DNA of 64,000 nucleotides from Ligula intestinalis (lineage: Eukaryota; Platyhelminthes; Cestoda; Diphyllobothriidea; Diphyllobothriidae): positions 75,478,027-75,542,026 of the forward strand of contig JAYGXS010000001.1 of NCBI GenBank assembly GCA_036362985.1, given 5' to 3'. A program made the translations under genes and the position numbers. Shown one piece after another: positions 1-10,897 of the stretch (position 1 is the first letter of the stretch; the number at the start of each line of letters is the position of its first letter). The notes beneath the pieces were generated by a model, which was given only the letters and a program-made list of their open reading frames with translations, was not told where the DNA came from and ran no database searches.

Positions 1-1770
1 TTTGTATGTCAAATTTCATTTGGACAGCGGGACGTCTTGCTCCTTAAAAGTATACCCCTGCACGATAGGTCGTGTAGCACTTTTCTGACGTCCTTTCTTG
101 AGTATAAGACTACTTTATTGTATAAAAAATATATTTAAAAAATAGTTGTACAACATATTTGGCTTGCCATTAGAGGTGAATGTGTGAGTTCCAGGAAGCA
201 GTTCAAAAGAAGAATATGCGACCACTAGAACAAGAGTTTTATTGTCGTGACGTTTTGGATTCCGTCGGGGATCCTTTATCATAGGCAATGGTGCAATATT
301 CTGAGTCATGCGCAGATGGGGACTTGGTTTGTTGTCCGTACAGGTAATATTATCAGCCTGCCGACAGGCCGGCCTCCGGCGGCGGTTTGTCGCGAGCTTG
401 GGGCTCTGGAAAAAAAGAAGAGGACCGGATGACAGTGTGGGAATGAAGGTATCATTTACGTAGCAATAGTATGCGTTGACTTACCGACAGAAGCTGTTTG
501 TGTACTAGCCTGCTGCGCCACCAGCACGCTGTCCATGTTCTCTTCTATGCGGTTCATTTTCTCTTCTTAATGCCTCAGATAGTTGATCTGTGACATTCAT
601 GTTGACTAGCCAGTTGAGGCCTATGCGGGCCTGCTGGATGAAACTAGGACCAGGGCACCGTTTGCGGCTCCGCCAGCGGGTGTTGTCTACAGAGAATTGT
701 GCATTGCGATAAATACTTAACTCGGTAGGAGGGTGAGTGACCCGATGGCATGGTTGTACCACTGTCGGAATCCTCCGACTCGGACTCCTACAGCAGCAGT
801 AAGTAACGCAAATGTATCGCTTACAGAGAAGGTAGATGTGTCCGATGTGAAAACCTCGTGATAATGCTCTATAATTTCGCCAATATCTTGGAGGAACGCT
901 TGCTTTCTGCGTCTATAACGGGTACTCATCGACACAGGTTTCTGTTGCTGAAAAAAGGGCAACAGAAACAAAATGAAAGCAATTCAGGCCAACAGCAAAG
1001 TAGAAACAACTATGCGACAGTTTGCCAATGTGACAGTGCGCAAAATGACGTGCCCACCGGCGCTCCGACCGCTTATCGCTCCATACGATCGATTTTCCAA
1101 TAACTGTGCGATGAGACTTTTGAGAGCTTAGCGACGCGCCATCGAGCAGTCTGTCAACCAATCAAAGTCAACGAAAACAGTGCGTCTCGAATGGCCGAAT
1201 TTCGCTATTAGTGTTGTAGATAGAGCTTTTCGTCACCCGAGGCTCCATTGTGAAACTATTTGCATGTTCAAGCTGACGCCCATTAATCCCGAACTGTCAT
1301 CACAAATGTACATGAGCACAATCTGTAACTTTTCCCAGCGTTGGCGTATAAACCGGCTGGTTGCAGCATACCATTCGCTAAAAGCTACATTTCGTCGGTC
1401 AGCTGACGTCTGACCACAAATTCATCCCGGTCATTCTCGCGTAGAGCTCTTCCGCGAATTTAGTCAGTGGCGCAATTAAGCGGAGTAGGCAACAGAGGGG
1501 AAACTTGCTAGACGCCCGGCCGAATATGAATGGTTTGCTGCGAATGCATCCGAAGGCCGTCCAATGGCAAAAGTCTCCTAGCCCAAGAGTCTGACAGAAT
1601 TCGTGATTAAAGGTTTGATTAATGAGCAGCTTATGTGCGTTTAGTGGGTAGTAAGTGCACAATAGATAATAAATTAAAGCCGTTTGTAATTGTCATACTG
1701 AACTAACGTGTAGGTAAAAAGGTTGTTGAAAGAACAAAGAAGATGGTATTGCCGACAAAGAAAAGGGAAA
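1..1770. other. no recognisable gene
   Basis: Only short open frames are present on both strands and none resembles a known protein or has a convincing exon structure. If CXXC1 extends leftward this stretch would be one of its introns, but that is inference. No RNA gene or clear repeat was seen here. Confidence 0.5.
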
Positions 1771-1935
1771 CTGTAATGACCATTTCTGGCTTATTAGCCG
1801 TCGTCAGCTAGTCATACCCAGACCCAAGTAGTGCACCACTAGCCCTGACTGCTAGCCGCTACGGTCTGAGAAATGAAACCAAAGACAGAGTGGGGCAAGT
1901 GAGTTCCGTTAGCGGCCGGTGAACGTGCATCAACG
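1771..1935 (-). repeat. fragment of dispersed SINE-associated repeat
   Basis: The stretch reading 'ttattagccgtcgtcagc' near 1790 recurs at about 2965 and, diverged, at 7935 and 47875. The stretch 'gagttccgttagcgg' near 1900 recurs at 3320, and a related one lies near 48100. The copies are diverged and joined to different neighbours, which marks an old interspersed family. It adjoins the tRNA-like SINE heads described at 2222-3362. Confidence 0.55.
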
Positions 1936-2221
1936 CGAACAAAAAAGACTTAGAAAACTATAAGAGCAGCTCCTATTGGTTAACAAATGAAGTTTATAGA
2001 CCAAGAAAACTACTAGAACAACTCATATTACCATTAGGCAGTTCCACTATGAATTCCTGCCATTTCTTGAACAGAACTCGTGTAGTAATGCAGTGCTGGT
2101 GAGCCTTTATCGCAGCAAGTACTGATGTCGGCATAACATTCGTAGCTTTCGTTTATGAACATTCACCGGACCGCTAACAGAAGTCATCGGTCTCCCTCTG
2201 CCAACCGTAGCAGGTGGTAGT

Positions 2222-2345
2222 ATACGCTCGTGGCTCAATGTTTAGGGCGTTTGATCAAAAAGGTGGCGAGTTCGAGGTTCGGGTGTGACACCGCTTGCGC
2301 CTGGGTATGACTGGTTGACGACGGCAATACTATCTGTCCATACTA
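2222..2345 (+). repeat. tRNA-derived SINE copy
   Basis: An A-box-like segment ('tggctcaatgtttagggcg') is followed about 35 bases later by a B-box-like segment ('gagttcgaggttcgggtg'), the internal RNA polymerase III promoter layout of tRNA-derived SINEs. The downstream 'gggtatgactggttgacg' is the complement of the segment shared with the copies at 1771 and 2946. One A-box base differs from the copy at 3121, so the promoter is probably weakened. Confidence 0.6.
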
Positions 2346-2945
2346 CCATGTATAGCTTTATTACCCGCGGGTAGGACTAATAATGAATGGAATAGAGTAC
2401 CACGGTAAAATCAATAAATCGTACTTGTCGGCTGCTGGCACCTTGAGTCGAATGTAAGAAGACACCGCAGTTCGAACATCCGATTAAGGCATCCATACCT
2501 GGCTGGAAAATGAGCTGGCTTGGGTCCCGTCGTAGAGTCCTGCTCTCTTTCCCCTCCCCCTCTCTCGCTCTCTGTGGCGACGCCTGACGGCCTTTACAGC
2601 AACGCCCATCAGACTTCTCTTGCGGCATCTTTTTCCCTTGGTGAAAATATGCATTAGGATGGCCAAACCCCAATCATTGGGAATGAGCTCAGTCTCCCCG
2701 TGCTCTTTCATTCACCTCATGGAACCAAAGCGCCAAGTTGTCGACCTAATACTTACAGACTTCAATGGAAATGCCGTCCGCATCATGTGGACTTTCTTTG
2801 TGCCGCTCTTGTGTCGCATAGATTATTTCTGCCTGAGAAGGGAGGGGGATCACACAATACTTTACAATTCGGCGATAGTTAAAACGGCGCTAAATGAGAG
2901 ACGGAGGTAAATCATATTGCCGACACAGACAACGAAGACTGGAAT

Positions 2946-3090
2946 CGCCCTTTCTGGCTTATTAGCCGTCGTCAGCCGGTCATACCCAGACCAAATTGAT
3001 GTCCAACCCGAGCCTCGAGCTCGCGTCCTTTTTGATCGGACTAAAACGCCCTAACCATTGAGCCACGAGCTCGTTGTCTTACCAGTTTAA
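2946..3090 (-). repeat. tRNA-derived SINE copy, reverse strand
   Basis: Read on the - strand this gives the family head, with A-box 'tggctcaatggttagggcg' (complement near 3050-3068) and a B-box-like 'gagctcgaggctcggg', then the shared tail. It faces the + copy at 3121 head to head, so that 'gacaacgagctcgtggctc' occurs in both orientations within about 100 bases. Confidence 0.65.
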
Positions 3091-3120
3091 GTCGGGGGAT
3101 ATTGACACTCACTGGTAACC

Positions 3121-3362
3121 GAAACTGGCAAGACAACGAGCTCGTGGCTCAATGGTTAGGGCGATTGAGTCTGCTCAAAAAGGTCGCGAGCTCGAGGCTC
3201 GGGTGAGACACCACTTGGGTCTGGCCATTTCAGTATCCGTTGTCTTTTCCGGCAATATTATCTGCCTACACTACCAGCTGCTACGGCTGTCAGGGCCTCT
3301 GTCGAGACCCCAGACAGATGAGTTCCGTTAGCGGTCGTGTGAACGTTCATCAACGAGACGGC
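3121..3362 (+). repeat. tRNA-derived SINE copy with 3' tail
   Basis: The A-box 'tggctcaatggttagggcg' and B-box-like 'gagctcgaggctcgggtg' are present, followed by the tail with 'ggcaatattatctgcc' and 'gagttccgttagcgg' that also occurs near 1900. It forms a natural hairpin with the opposite copy at 2946-3090. The family resembles tRNA-headed SINEs; the parent tRNA cannot be named from this degree of divergence. Confidence 0.65.
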
Positions 3363-4115
3363 GGTAAGTTGGCTGTCGTAGCTAAGAGGGTGCTCGAAAT
3401 GCTCATGACAGTGCCGACTTTGGCTAATTTCTCGGTAATGAAGCCACCATTCACATCACCAGCAGACTTGTTCGGTGCAGAAGGCCTCTCAGCAACGTCA
3501 CGAATGACTTGGCAGTGCTTTCAAGTGTCACCTACATTCAAGCCCTGCTCTCTGCAGACCACCACCCAACCAAATCTCTTTTCCCTAGCTCAGTCTGTCA
3601 CCGTTTTGCCGACCTGGCAGGAGCTATCTTTGTCTAGGGACCTTGGCTCGGGCTGTCTCGGGGAGAAATAACTGAAAGTCCCTCCAAGTATTGTGACGGG
3701 GTTAGATACATACGAAAACTAGCCACAATCTCGTGAATAAATGAATTCAATTTTGAGTGTTTGCTGCTGCGTTCTCTTTCCTGTCAAGTTGCAGAATGAG
3801 ACTGGATTCGTTTTGTGCAAACCCTCCACTCTGCTAGTCATTCCTAATTTTGCAACATCAAGGCATCTTACACGTGGCATTTGATTGTAGATAAAATATG
3901 AACTTTTAGGCATTTGCGAACGACCCCTGGGCGTTGCCAGCTTCGGCGCCACGCCCTATTTCGCTATCATAAACCTGGCTACTGCAAAACCTCGAGCAGA
4001 CCAACCACCGCTGGAATACGTGATCATCACGTGTAGACAGTAGTGCTGGAAGCACGTGTTGTTGACAAGTAGCCGTTTTTTTAGTAAACTTCAAAATTTT
4101 CATCATAAATTGTGA
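3363..4115. other. no recognisable gene; one unexplained 143-codon frame
   Basis: A + strand frame of 143 codons runs 3240-3671, but its first third is SINE tail. The remainder (rich in S, T, L) resembles no family I know and has no clear splice sites, so I do not call it a gene. The rest of the interval shows nothing. Confidence 0.35.
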
Positions 4116-4164
4116 TTTTAGACAGATTTGGATAGTTCATTTGATCTACTTGTGAAAACTCTGC

Positions 4165-4961
4165 GGCGCCCGGGTATTGAGCTTGCACACGGGCGCCGGT
4201 TGACTGACCTTGACTATGCCAATGATATCGCCTTACTAGCGTCAAGCTTTGGCGATCTCTAGTCTATGGTGTCACGGGTGAACGATGTCGCAAAAACGGT
4301 CGGCTTGTCCATAAACGCTGGGAAGACCAAATAGTTTTCATGCTTCATCCCTACCGAAGAGAAGGCATCTCTCGAGATTATTGGCTGTCAACTAGAAGAA
4401 GTCGACAGTTTCAAATACCTCGGAGCGAGATTGCTGCCGAATGGACGGAGTAAGGATGATATTGTCTCCCGAATTGATGCAGCGCGACGAGTGTTCTCCA
4501 GCCTTCGGAAGTGCTTATGGACCCGACACGATATCTCTATCCCAACAAAGATCCGCGTGTACCGTGCATCGGTGCAGTCCGTTCTCCTATACGGATGCGA
4601 ATGTTGGGCTATGCGCGTGGAAGATAAACAGAAACTGGAAGTCTTCGACCACTACTGTCTGCGGGGCATCCTTCGAGTGAAGTACACCGACTTCGTCGCC
4701 AATGAGACAGTCCGCACTCGCTGTGACAAAATCACAAGGATATCCCAGGCCACTCAGGAAAGACGGCTGAGGTGGTTTGGACACGTTCTTCGTCGCCAAC
4801 CTCAAGAGCTCAGTGCTAGTGCCGTCGACATGAAACCCTTGCCTAATTGGAAACGTCGAAGAGGGTGTCAACTCAAAACCTGGCTCGGTCCGTCAAGACA
4901 TGGAAGTGGTTCTCGGACCTTCGGTATTTGGTCTCCGGCGCTGGCGAAGAGAATGAGTTGA
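4165..4961 (+). pseudogene. RTE-type LINE reverse transcriptase, 5'-truncated remnant
   Basis: This is the C-terminal part of a non-LTR reverse transcriptase of the RTE type, which copies LINE RNA into the genome. The palm motif reads LDYANDIALLA near 4210-4240, with YAND where YADD is expected. It is followed by LSINAGKTK and by FKYLGARLLPNG, the post-palm segment typical of the family. The thumb and tail then run open from 4431 to 4961 with SVLLYGCECWAMR and RRLRWFGHVLRR. Two in-frame TAG stops lie at about 4260 and 4333. The endonuclease and the N-terminal half of the RT are absent, so this is a dead 5'-truncated insertion. The RTE clade call rests on recognised tail motifs; exact family unknown. 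Confidence 0.85.
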
Positions 4962-5075
4962 ACTGTCCAGGTCTGCGGCCATGGATAGTCGCGCTTGGAG
5001 AAGCACCATTCGGGACATAATTGAGGCCGACTAGATCAGTCATGATCGCAGCCGTAACAAGTACAAGTAACTCTG

Positions 5076-5165
5076 AGGTCTCGGTTGAATTTGAACCCAC
5101 GACAGCAAGGGGTAGGCCTGAGTTCAGTCAACACTAACCACCCGAGTTACGACGCTCCACCAGGA
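5076..5165 (-). repeat. tRNA-like SINE head
   Basis: On the - strand, an A-box-like 'taactcgggtggttagtg' and a B-box-like 'gggttcaaattc' are spaced as in a tRNA-derived SINE. It lies directly downstream of the RTE remnant and may be a SINE mobilised by such a LINE. The match to box consensus is by eye. Confidence 0.45.
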
Positions 5166-6686
5166 GCCGTGAGTTTAATCACACGTGGGTCAAGTTACTC
5201 GCCCAGCCTCCTGCACTGTATGGAATCTACCAATTCTGATGCAGTAAACTGACTGCCCAAGCAGTATTTCCTGAGCAGTCACTCTAGAATCCACCAGATG
5301 ACTACCAGGCGCACTTAATTAGTTGGAGGGTTTGGACAGATTTGAATAGTTTCTTTAACCCATTTGTGAACGGCTTGATGGCCTCGGTTAAATTCGTGCT
5401 CACGGCACTAGTCCTTGCTGTTATAGGTCCGAATACTTCCGAGACCGACGAATTGTTTACAACTCAGCCAAGCGAAGGCTATTGTCACATTGAAAATGAC
5501 ACCCAAAGCAGTCACCGAGGTGGCTGTTTGAAGAGTCGTCTGGTCCGGTCCGGTCATTCCAGCCCTCATCAACACTCACCAAATCACGATAAGGGGGTTC
5601 CTTAACCTAGCTCTTGCATGCACGTTTAAAAATTTCCTTTATCATAGTGGTTGGCAGCTGATATTGGTGCTTACGTGGAGACGACCGATGTGTTCGTAAA
5701 GTGGCGCTTTGATCGTACGTAAGTTAGCCGGTCACTGAATACTTCCCACGCAAGCAATAAATGGCCCGCCTGTTGCTAGAAGATAGTCATTATATCGTAT
5801 CGATTATAAGGGTTGTATGGGCCGCTATGGGAATTTGCAGTGGGAATTGACACTCACTATCGTAGTTGTCCAAGAGGACTTTGGACACGCAACCGATATC
5901 CACATTGTGCTGATAAAAACTGCGCCCCCTCAGGCTTTGTGTACCAGGTCTAAGAGCGTTTAGCATTTTCCAGTACAAAAGGTTTGCTCTTGATTCTGTA
6001 GTCCATTTTGCATGCTATTCAACTTTGTCATCGTAAGAGGATTGCTGAGCGTGTCGGTTCCGACGGATGGTTCGCCAACAGCTGCTCGAACGTTCTTTTT
6101 TCTTAAGTCGTCATCCTCCTTCGCGATAGTTTATAACCTACTTGGCGTGCCATATGACGGATCTTTCTACACTCCGCTGGAACCGTTGCTGCTGAACCCT
6201 CAGACCCGAGAGACCGCTTGTCTCGTAGCTATCCATAGTTTAAAAATGTCCATCTGGCATCCGTGGACACGTGTGGCAGCCGGTAGCTAGGCTGATGGAT
6301 AGATACGTGCCTTCCACCCACGAAGCACATCAGGATCAAACATCCTGGTGACGGGGCTGTCTTTCAGCATGTTACCACAACACGTGCCTTCTAAATTCGC
6401 GCTTCGTATTGCTAATTCTTTAAGCTATGATCTTGATGCATGGCGTGCAATTTATGTGGGCGAACTGTTTCCGCCTCGTTTACTATCTGTCATTAGTGCT
6501 TAACTCCCCCCCCCCCCCCCGTAGACCCACATTTGACCTAAATTTACCCAATCCCAGCTCAATGAACTTCTCTCACGCCTTTCTGCGAAATTCATCCCTC
6601 ATCACCTTGGGGTCCCTGAAATTTGCGAGTCGAGGTTCTGGAAGATTTCAACCTCTCATAACGTATCCTCTTTTTCTCAACTTTAG
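5166..6686. other. no recognisable gene; presumed CXXC1 intron
   Basis: A degenerate 36-base match to 4121-4156 occurs at 5335-5370. A short poly-C run lies at about 6505-6520. A polypyrimidine tract ('tcctctttttctcaactttag') ends the interval and acts as acceptor for the next exon. No exon encoding the missing CXXC1 PHD or CXXC domains was recognised here. Confidence 0.5.
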
Positions 6687-6915
6687 ACGACTGGAACAGT
6701 TCTTACCAGAGCGGCGTGCTGATTGGTATCCCGAGCAGCTGCCTGTCATGGACTCGGCTGCGGATCGGGCTGACAGGGCTCGTGTAAAGGAGGTCAGAAA
6801 GGAGCAATATACCATTCACCACCGATTAATTGAACTGGAGAACGAGCACCAACAGCTCAATGCCCTTATTGCTCGTGGGCAAGACTACAGATTCCAGATC
6901 ACAGATGCCGATGCG
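6687..6915 (+). CDS. CXXC1: CXXC1/CFP1 exon (coiled-coil region), gene 5' part missing
   Basis: This exon encodes 76 residues matching the segment of CXXC finger protein 1 just before its conserved C-terminal Cys/His domain. It starts [13 protein letters not shown] (RIYEILPQRIQQW in the vertebrate protein) and continues with a charged helix, [19 protein letters not shown], that fits the family coiled coil. CFP1 binds unmethylated CpG and recruits the SET1 H3K4 methyltransferase in the nucleus. The exon is bounded by acceptor ctttag (6681-6686) and donor gtgag (6916). One base (6687) completes the previous codon, and the exon ends in phase 0, as the next exon at 28451 requires. The PHD and CXXC domains are not visible, so the window holds only the 3' half of the gene. 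Splicing is inferred from phases and homology. Confidence 0.82.
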
Positions 6916-7007
6916 GTGAGTCTCTCGCATTTACTGTTTTTCGGTACTTGATTGCGCTTGCATTGGCTGCTATCGAGTGTTCCGTTCGTGTCCTGTCCTC
7001 CAAAATC

Positions 7008-7145
7008 GGTGACTGAAGTGTCGGAAACCGTCAGTCACCATCTTACTACACTTAGAGTTGGAGTTGCACATGGATTGGGAGCAACCATTAGGCGCCAGGT
7101 CATGAGGCTGGAAACCCCATTGCCACAACTGAGAACGTGTAGAGT
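7008..7145 (+). pseudogene. Penelope-like element fragment (RT to GIY-YIG linker)
   Basis: Translation gives VSETVSHHL, then VGVAHGLGATIRRQVM. This parallels VSETVSRLL and VGIAHRPQATIRRQVM in the linker between reverse transcriptase and GIY-YIG domain of the Penelope-like ORF at 13052-14260 on the other strand. Only about 45 codons remain. It lies about 90 bases downstream of the CXXC1 exon donor. This is a decayed relic with no function expected. Confidence 0.75.
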
Positions 7146-7429
7146 TGTTTATTGCATCTAGTGCAGTTGTGTGTAAAGCACTTACGTCGAATAAAAGGTA
7201 GAGATTACTCTCGCCGCGAATGGCTGAGTACACAGCAGCAGTGGGAAGAAATTATGCTACCTCTCAGATTGCGGCTCGTTCGACCACACGAAATCAAAAA
7301 TCTCACGGTTTTGCGGTCTGCAGTGAAGTTACACGCGCAGTGGCCTCGCGTATCCATATTTATTACTGCAACTTCGTCCGGGCAAAGTAATTAGTCGCTC
7401 AGGCGGCCAACAGTCCCGACGACAGTCAG

Positions 7430-7720
7430 CCAAATCGCCGAGCAACCAGCATGCCGAAAATCAACAGCGATGATGCAATCGTGGCCATTAACGACTCCAG
7501 AGCGGTCTAAACGGCCATAATTGCATCAAAAAATAACCCAAGCGATGAACGCAGATGCTGCTAACTGTAGGCAGGCATGTTGTCATAGCAACTGCGTCCT
7601 GTAAACACTGCACTTCTCGCGCCTCCAGTACCCTTATCTGCGACTGTCTCTGATGGGTGGTTAAAGTGAGAAGCTGAAATGTGAGGCCAATAAACCGCTG
7701 GTTCCAGCTATCACATCTCC
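7430..7720. repeat. dispersed repeat, also at 30670-30975
   Basis: Shared order of blocks with 30670-30975 includes 'gctgctaa-tgtag', a stretch ending '-tgtaaacactgcactt' here versus '-acaaatactgtactta' there, and 'gcctccagtacccttatctgcgactgtc' versus 'gcctccactatccttgtctgctactgtc'. The copies are diverged. Identity unknown; no coding potential seen. Confidence 0.5.
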
Positions 7721-7778
7721 TCCTTCTGAACTTCTTCCTCAACCTTGCCTGTTTGTTTTTATCGACAGTCCTTAAATT

Positions 7779-8410
7779 CGAACGAGGCAAAGATCCCGAG
7801 ATTAGCAGGATTTATTGACATCATATGGTTTCGTGACTTCTTATTCAACTGCAAACGGTCGTTGCTTATTAATAAGATGATTAATTTTTGTCATAGGAGT
7901 TTTCCGGCTCAGACAAGGCACCGTGGTATAGCTATTTCGGGCTATTGGCCCTCATCAGCCACAGGCAGCCAACCCTAGTGTAGCAGCTGAATTTGCCGCC
8001 GCACCCGAGTTTCGAACTCGCGCCTCGCCGGTCAGGGGCAAACGTCCTAACCATTGAGCCATCGAGTTCGGTGTCTAGCCGGTTGTAGATCAGGAGTATA
8101 TATATTATTTGTTTTTGCACTGATCTATTCCTCGGGATGCGCCCATCCTGGGATAATGCTTTTGCGAGTCGTATCAACAACTGTGTTCTGCAAAGCTACT
8201 GATAATTGATATGTTACTAGCCAACTGTCAGTAACACACCTTTTTATGTTTTTGTCATAGGATAATTAATGGTCTTAGAAGGATGAAACTTGGTAGGTAA
8301 AGGGAGTAGACGCTAGTAGTCTCAGGTAACAACCGTTTGCAGTTAAATAAGAGGTCACGAAATAATATGACGTCAATAAATCCTGCTAATCTCGTGATCT
8401 ACTGTGTTCC
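7779..8410. mobile_element. foldback MITE copy, interrupted by SINE
   Basis: The left arm (7779-7897) carries 'gatcccgagattagcagg' and 'ttcaactgcaaacggtc'. The right arm (about 8329-8405) is its inverted counterpart, with 'gaccgtttgcagtt-' related sequence and 'cctgctaatctcgtgatc'. The same arms bound 9757-10897 and 23192-23347. A SINE fragment on the opposite strand (7925-8085) sits between the arms, as a later insertion. No transposase is present, so it is non-autonomous. Confidence 0.65.
7925..8085 (-). repeat. tRNA-derived SINE copy inside MITE
   Basis: On the - strand the A-box-like 'tggctcaatggttaggacg' (complement near 8040-8062) precedes a B-box-like 'gagttcgaaactcgggtg'. The tail with 'ggctgatgagggccaatag' corresponds to the family segment near 1790. 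It is the same SINE family as at 2222-3362. Confidence 0.6.
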
Positions 8411-9329
8411 TAATCGTCAGTTGCCAGCTTCCAAACACTACGTCCTGATTCCGCCTAAAGTTAGCCCTATTCAAATTCATCGTCGAAAAAAAACGTAATC
8501 CGACCTTCGATTCCAAAATAAATGTATAGATTTAATTTTAATGATGAAATAAAATATTATTTCAGCTAAAATTTGGAAATAGATTCCTGTGAAAGCCATG
8601 AACATCCACGAGATATTCAGTTGAAATAACATTAAAGAGCATCTGAATGAGGAGAAAAGCTGCGTCCCACTGGATGAATGACATACTGTTATAGACATTT
8701 CCAAGAAATGGCCGATATTACCTGCCTATATATTGCGAATTGTAGCTTCTCGTCTGAACTACATCGACATCTGCTTAATGCCCTTGGTTTCGCCTATGCG
8801 TTCGGCTGGTTGTATTCTACAGTAACTGATATGTTTTACTGACCAAAGATGTATAATGACAAAAAAGGAGGGAGACGCTGATCTACAGTGTTTACTTACC
8901 TGACCAATGCCAATCAATTATATCTCACGTTGAGGTCAGGCGGATGATAGGGGGCTTGTTTGCGGCTTAAAGTCGATCATCCTAGCCTCCCGGGTCTTTT
9001 AGTAGCTCCTCCTGGCCACCGATCGCTTGTCGCTACGCGATCGCCTGCGAAGACTCCCGACAGTCGGACCACGTCAGTGAAAAGTGGTAGTGTTGTTCAC
9101 ATGTGCAGAACGAAACTCTAGCCATGTTAGCCACCGATCCCATTTCCTGCACCAGACAACTGACCGGCTGGGACAGTAGCCGCGGCATGGGAATGAGAGG
9201 TCGACGGCTCAGCGGATTTTCCTCGCCACAAACACCCTGACGCGCTTAAAAGTATCACGGTGCGCTACAGGTCGTGGCTTGGAAGGTTGCTAAATGACGA
9301 CAATACTCGGACCGCGCACAGGAAACCCA
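8411..9329. other. no recognisable gene
   Basis: There are short frames only, no known protein motifs and no RNA gene. The sequence is A/T-rich to about 8720 and then of mixed composition. Confidence 0.45.
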
Positions 9330-9545
9330 GTGTTTGTGCGTAGTGGCTGGCAATCAGGCCGAAGGGGCTGTTTCTTACTGTGGCCTCTATAGCACACCTT
9401 CCTCTCCGTGGGGCCCGAGTCAGGCGTAGCAACAAGCCTAAGAGGCTTGGCTCCGACAGCGCCAGCCACCTGTCTCCTAAGGCTCAAGTGGGGAGAAATA
9501 TGAGAGAATGTGGTAGACGCCGCGCAATTCACCATCCCTGCGCTT
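9330..9545. repeat. dispersed repeat, also at 15575-15785
   Basis: Shared blocks with 15575-15785 include 'tgtggcctctat', 'agtgtggtaaatgcagcgcaattcac' at 15735 versus 'aatgtggtagacgccgcgcaattcac' here, and intervening similar spacing. At 15.6 kb the repeat abuts a LINE 3' fragment. Its identity is unknown; it may be LINE untranslated sequence. Confidence 0.5.
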
Positions 9546-9756
9546 GCCTTGGTGTGGAGCACACGTTAAGGGTCGGCCAACAAAGGTTTGAGAAATTTTA
9601 ATGATTCTTTCTGACTCGGTTCTGCTAGCAATGCCAACCTCAGGCTGAGAAGGCGTTGAGTAACTGGTGCGACTCGTGCACTTCGCAAAGAAATCCACAG
9701 GCGCCGACCACGCTGCGTTCCCCAAAAAATTCAGCATTAAAAACTATCTCTTCTTC

Positions 9757-10897
9757 GAACAAGGCGTAGATCACGAGATTAGCAGACTTTATTGACGTCA
9801 CATGATTCCGTGACCTCTTACTCAGCTGCAAACGGTCATTGCCTATTGATAAGATGAGTTAACTGTCCAATTAAGTGTCGTCCTAGAGGGGTTAAACTTG
9901 ATAGGTAAATAGAATAGAGGCTGCTAGTCTGAGATGTGGGCTAGAGGCGAGAAGATATGAGTTTTCTCATGAAAGGGCTTCTTGGAAACGGCTATCCGGA
10001 AAATATCGCAACCGCAGACAAAAAAAAACCCTCCTGAAATATCAGTGTCAAAAGAGCCAGTGAGAATCTTCCTTCCTTTCAAGGGTGATGATGTATCCAG
10101 CGTGATAAAGCGAAGGCTTCGATGCACGATGGAAAGATCTTACCCCGCCTCTAAGTCGTTGTTCATAAGCCCAAAAACGGCTCTTTCATCTAGACCAACT
10201 ACAGACATTCTGTCTATGCACACCACATCAAACTGCGTTTACTAGTTTACATGTACTTGCGGATGCAAATCCATCGGGCGCACGCAAAGGCAGTTGGCAG
10301 CGTGGTCATCTGAACATATGCCGAAGTTGTTGCTCAGGGCGGAAAACAAAATATCTAAGGGTTCGATCACGAAGCACTTATTGGGCACTGGCCATACTGT
10401 CGACCAAAAGACTGCATTTACGGTCGTGCTTCGGGCGACATCCCGGTGTCTCTTACGGTTTGCGGAGGCTGCTGCAATACGGAATAGAAAATCAGAACTC
10501 CCTATGCAGTTGGATCATGTGGTCAACCTGTCATTGCCGTGGTAACGATCGATAAGCTCATTCCCTCTCACGCCTCCTCGCTCCCCTTAGGACTGACTGC
10601 TACTCCGTCCTCTGCCGCCCTCCCTCCCCTCCCCTTTACCCATGTCTCGTATGCTTTCATTAACATGAACTGCCATGCTGTAACAACTAATTCCCCCTCC
10701 TCTACCATCTCATCATGCGCCCACATCTAAAACTAATAGCTTCTACCATACTTATCAATTATCAGCCCTCTATGTCGACACTAAATTGGACAGTTAATTT
10801 ATCTTATTAGGAGGCAATGACCGTTTGCAGTTGAATAAGGGGTCGCGGAATCATGTGACGTCAATAAATTCCGCTTATCTCGTGATCTTTGCCCTGT
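9757..10897. mobile_element. foldback MITE copy containing Penelope fragment
   Basis: Long inverted arms of about 125 bases (9757-9885 and about 10768-10897) share 'gatcacgagat-agc', 'ttattgacgtcacatgatt', 'caactgcaaacggtcattgc' and 'aactgtccaatt', the right arm being inverted. The interior holds a GIY-YIG Penelope fragment (9982-10545). Either the fragment inserted into the MITE or the inverted arms captured it. No MITE transposase is seen. Confidence 0.7.
9982..10545 (+). pseudogene. Penelope-like GIY-YIG endonuclease fragment
   Basis: One reading frame of 188 codons broken by a single TAG (10243-10245) encodes the C-terminal part of a Penelope-like polyprotein. It has VSKEPVRIFLPFKGDDV near residue 23, then a degenerate GIY-YIG core after the stop (FTCTCGCKSIGRTQRQL), then GSITKHLLGTGHTVD and a C-terminal FAEAAAIRNRKSEL. 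GIY-YIG endonucleases nick target DNA to prime reverse transcription. The typical Y of YIG is replaced by S (SIGRT). The sequence differs clearly from the element at 13052-14260, so a second Penelope-like lineage is present. It is enclosed by MITE arms on both sides. Confidence 0.8.

Noticed and set aside
3240..3671. 143-codon + strand frame as a gene
   Set aside because: Its start lies in SINE tail sequence and the rest matches nothing I know.
4121..5370. Imperfect 36-base direct repeat (4121-4156 and 5335-5370) as a target-site duplication of the RTE remnant
   Set aside because: Too diverged and too long for a target duplication; more likely shared repeat sequence.
6427..6951. 174-codon frame as one continuous protein
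   Set aside because: Its first 86 codons run through poly-C and a polypyrimidine tract and its last 12 past a gtgagt donor; only 6687-6915 fits CXXC1.
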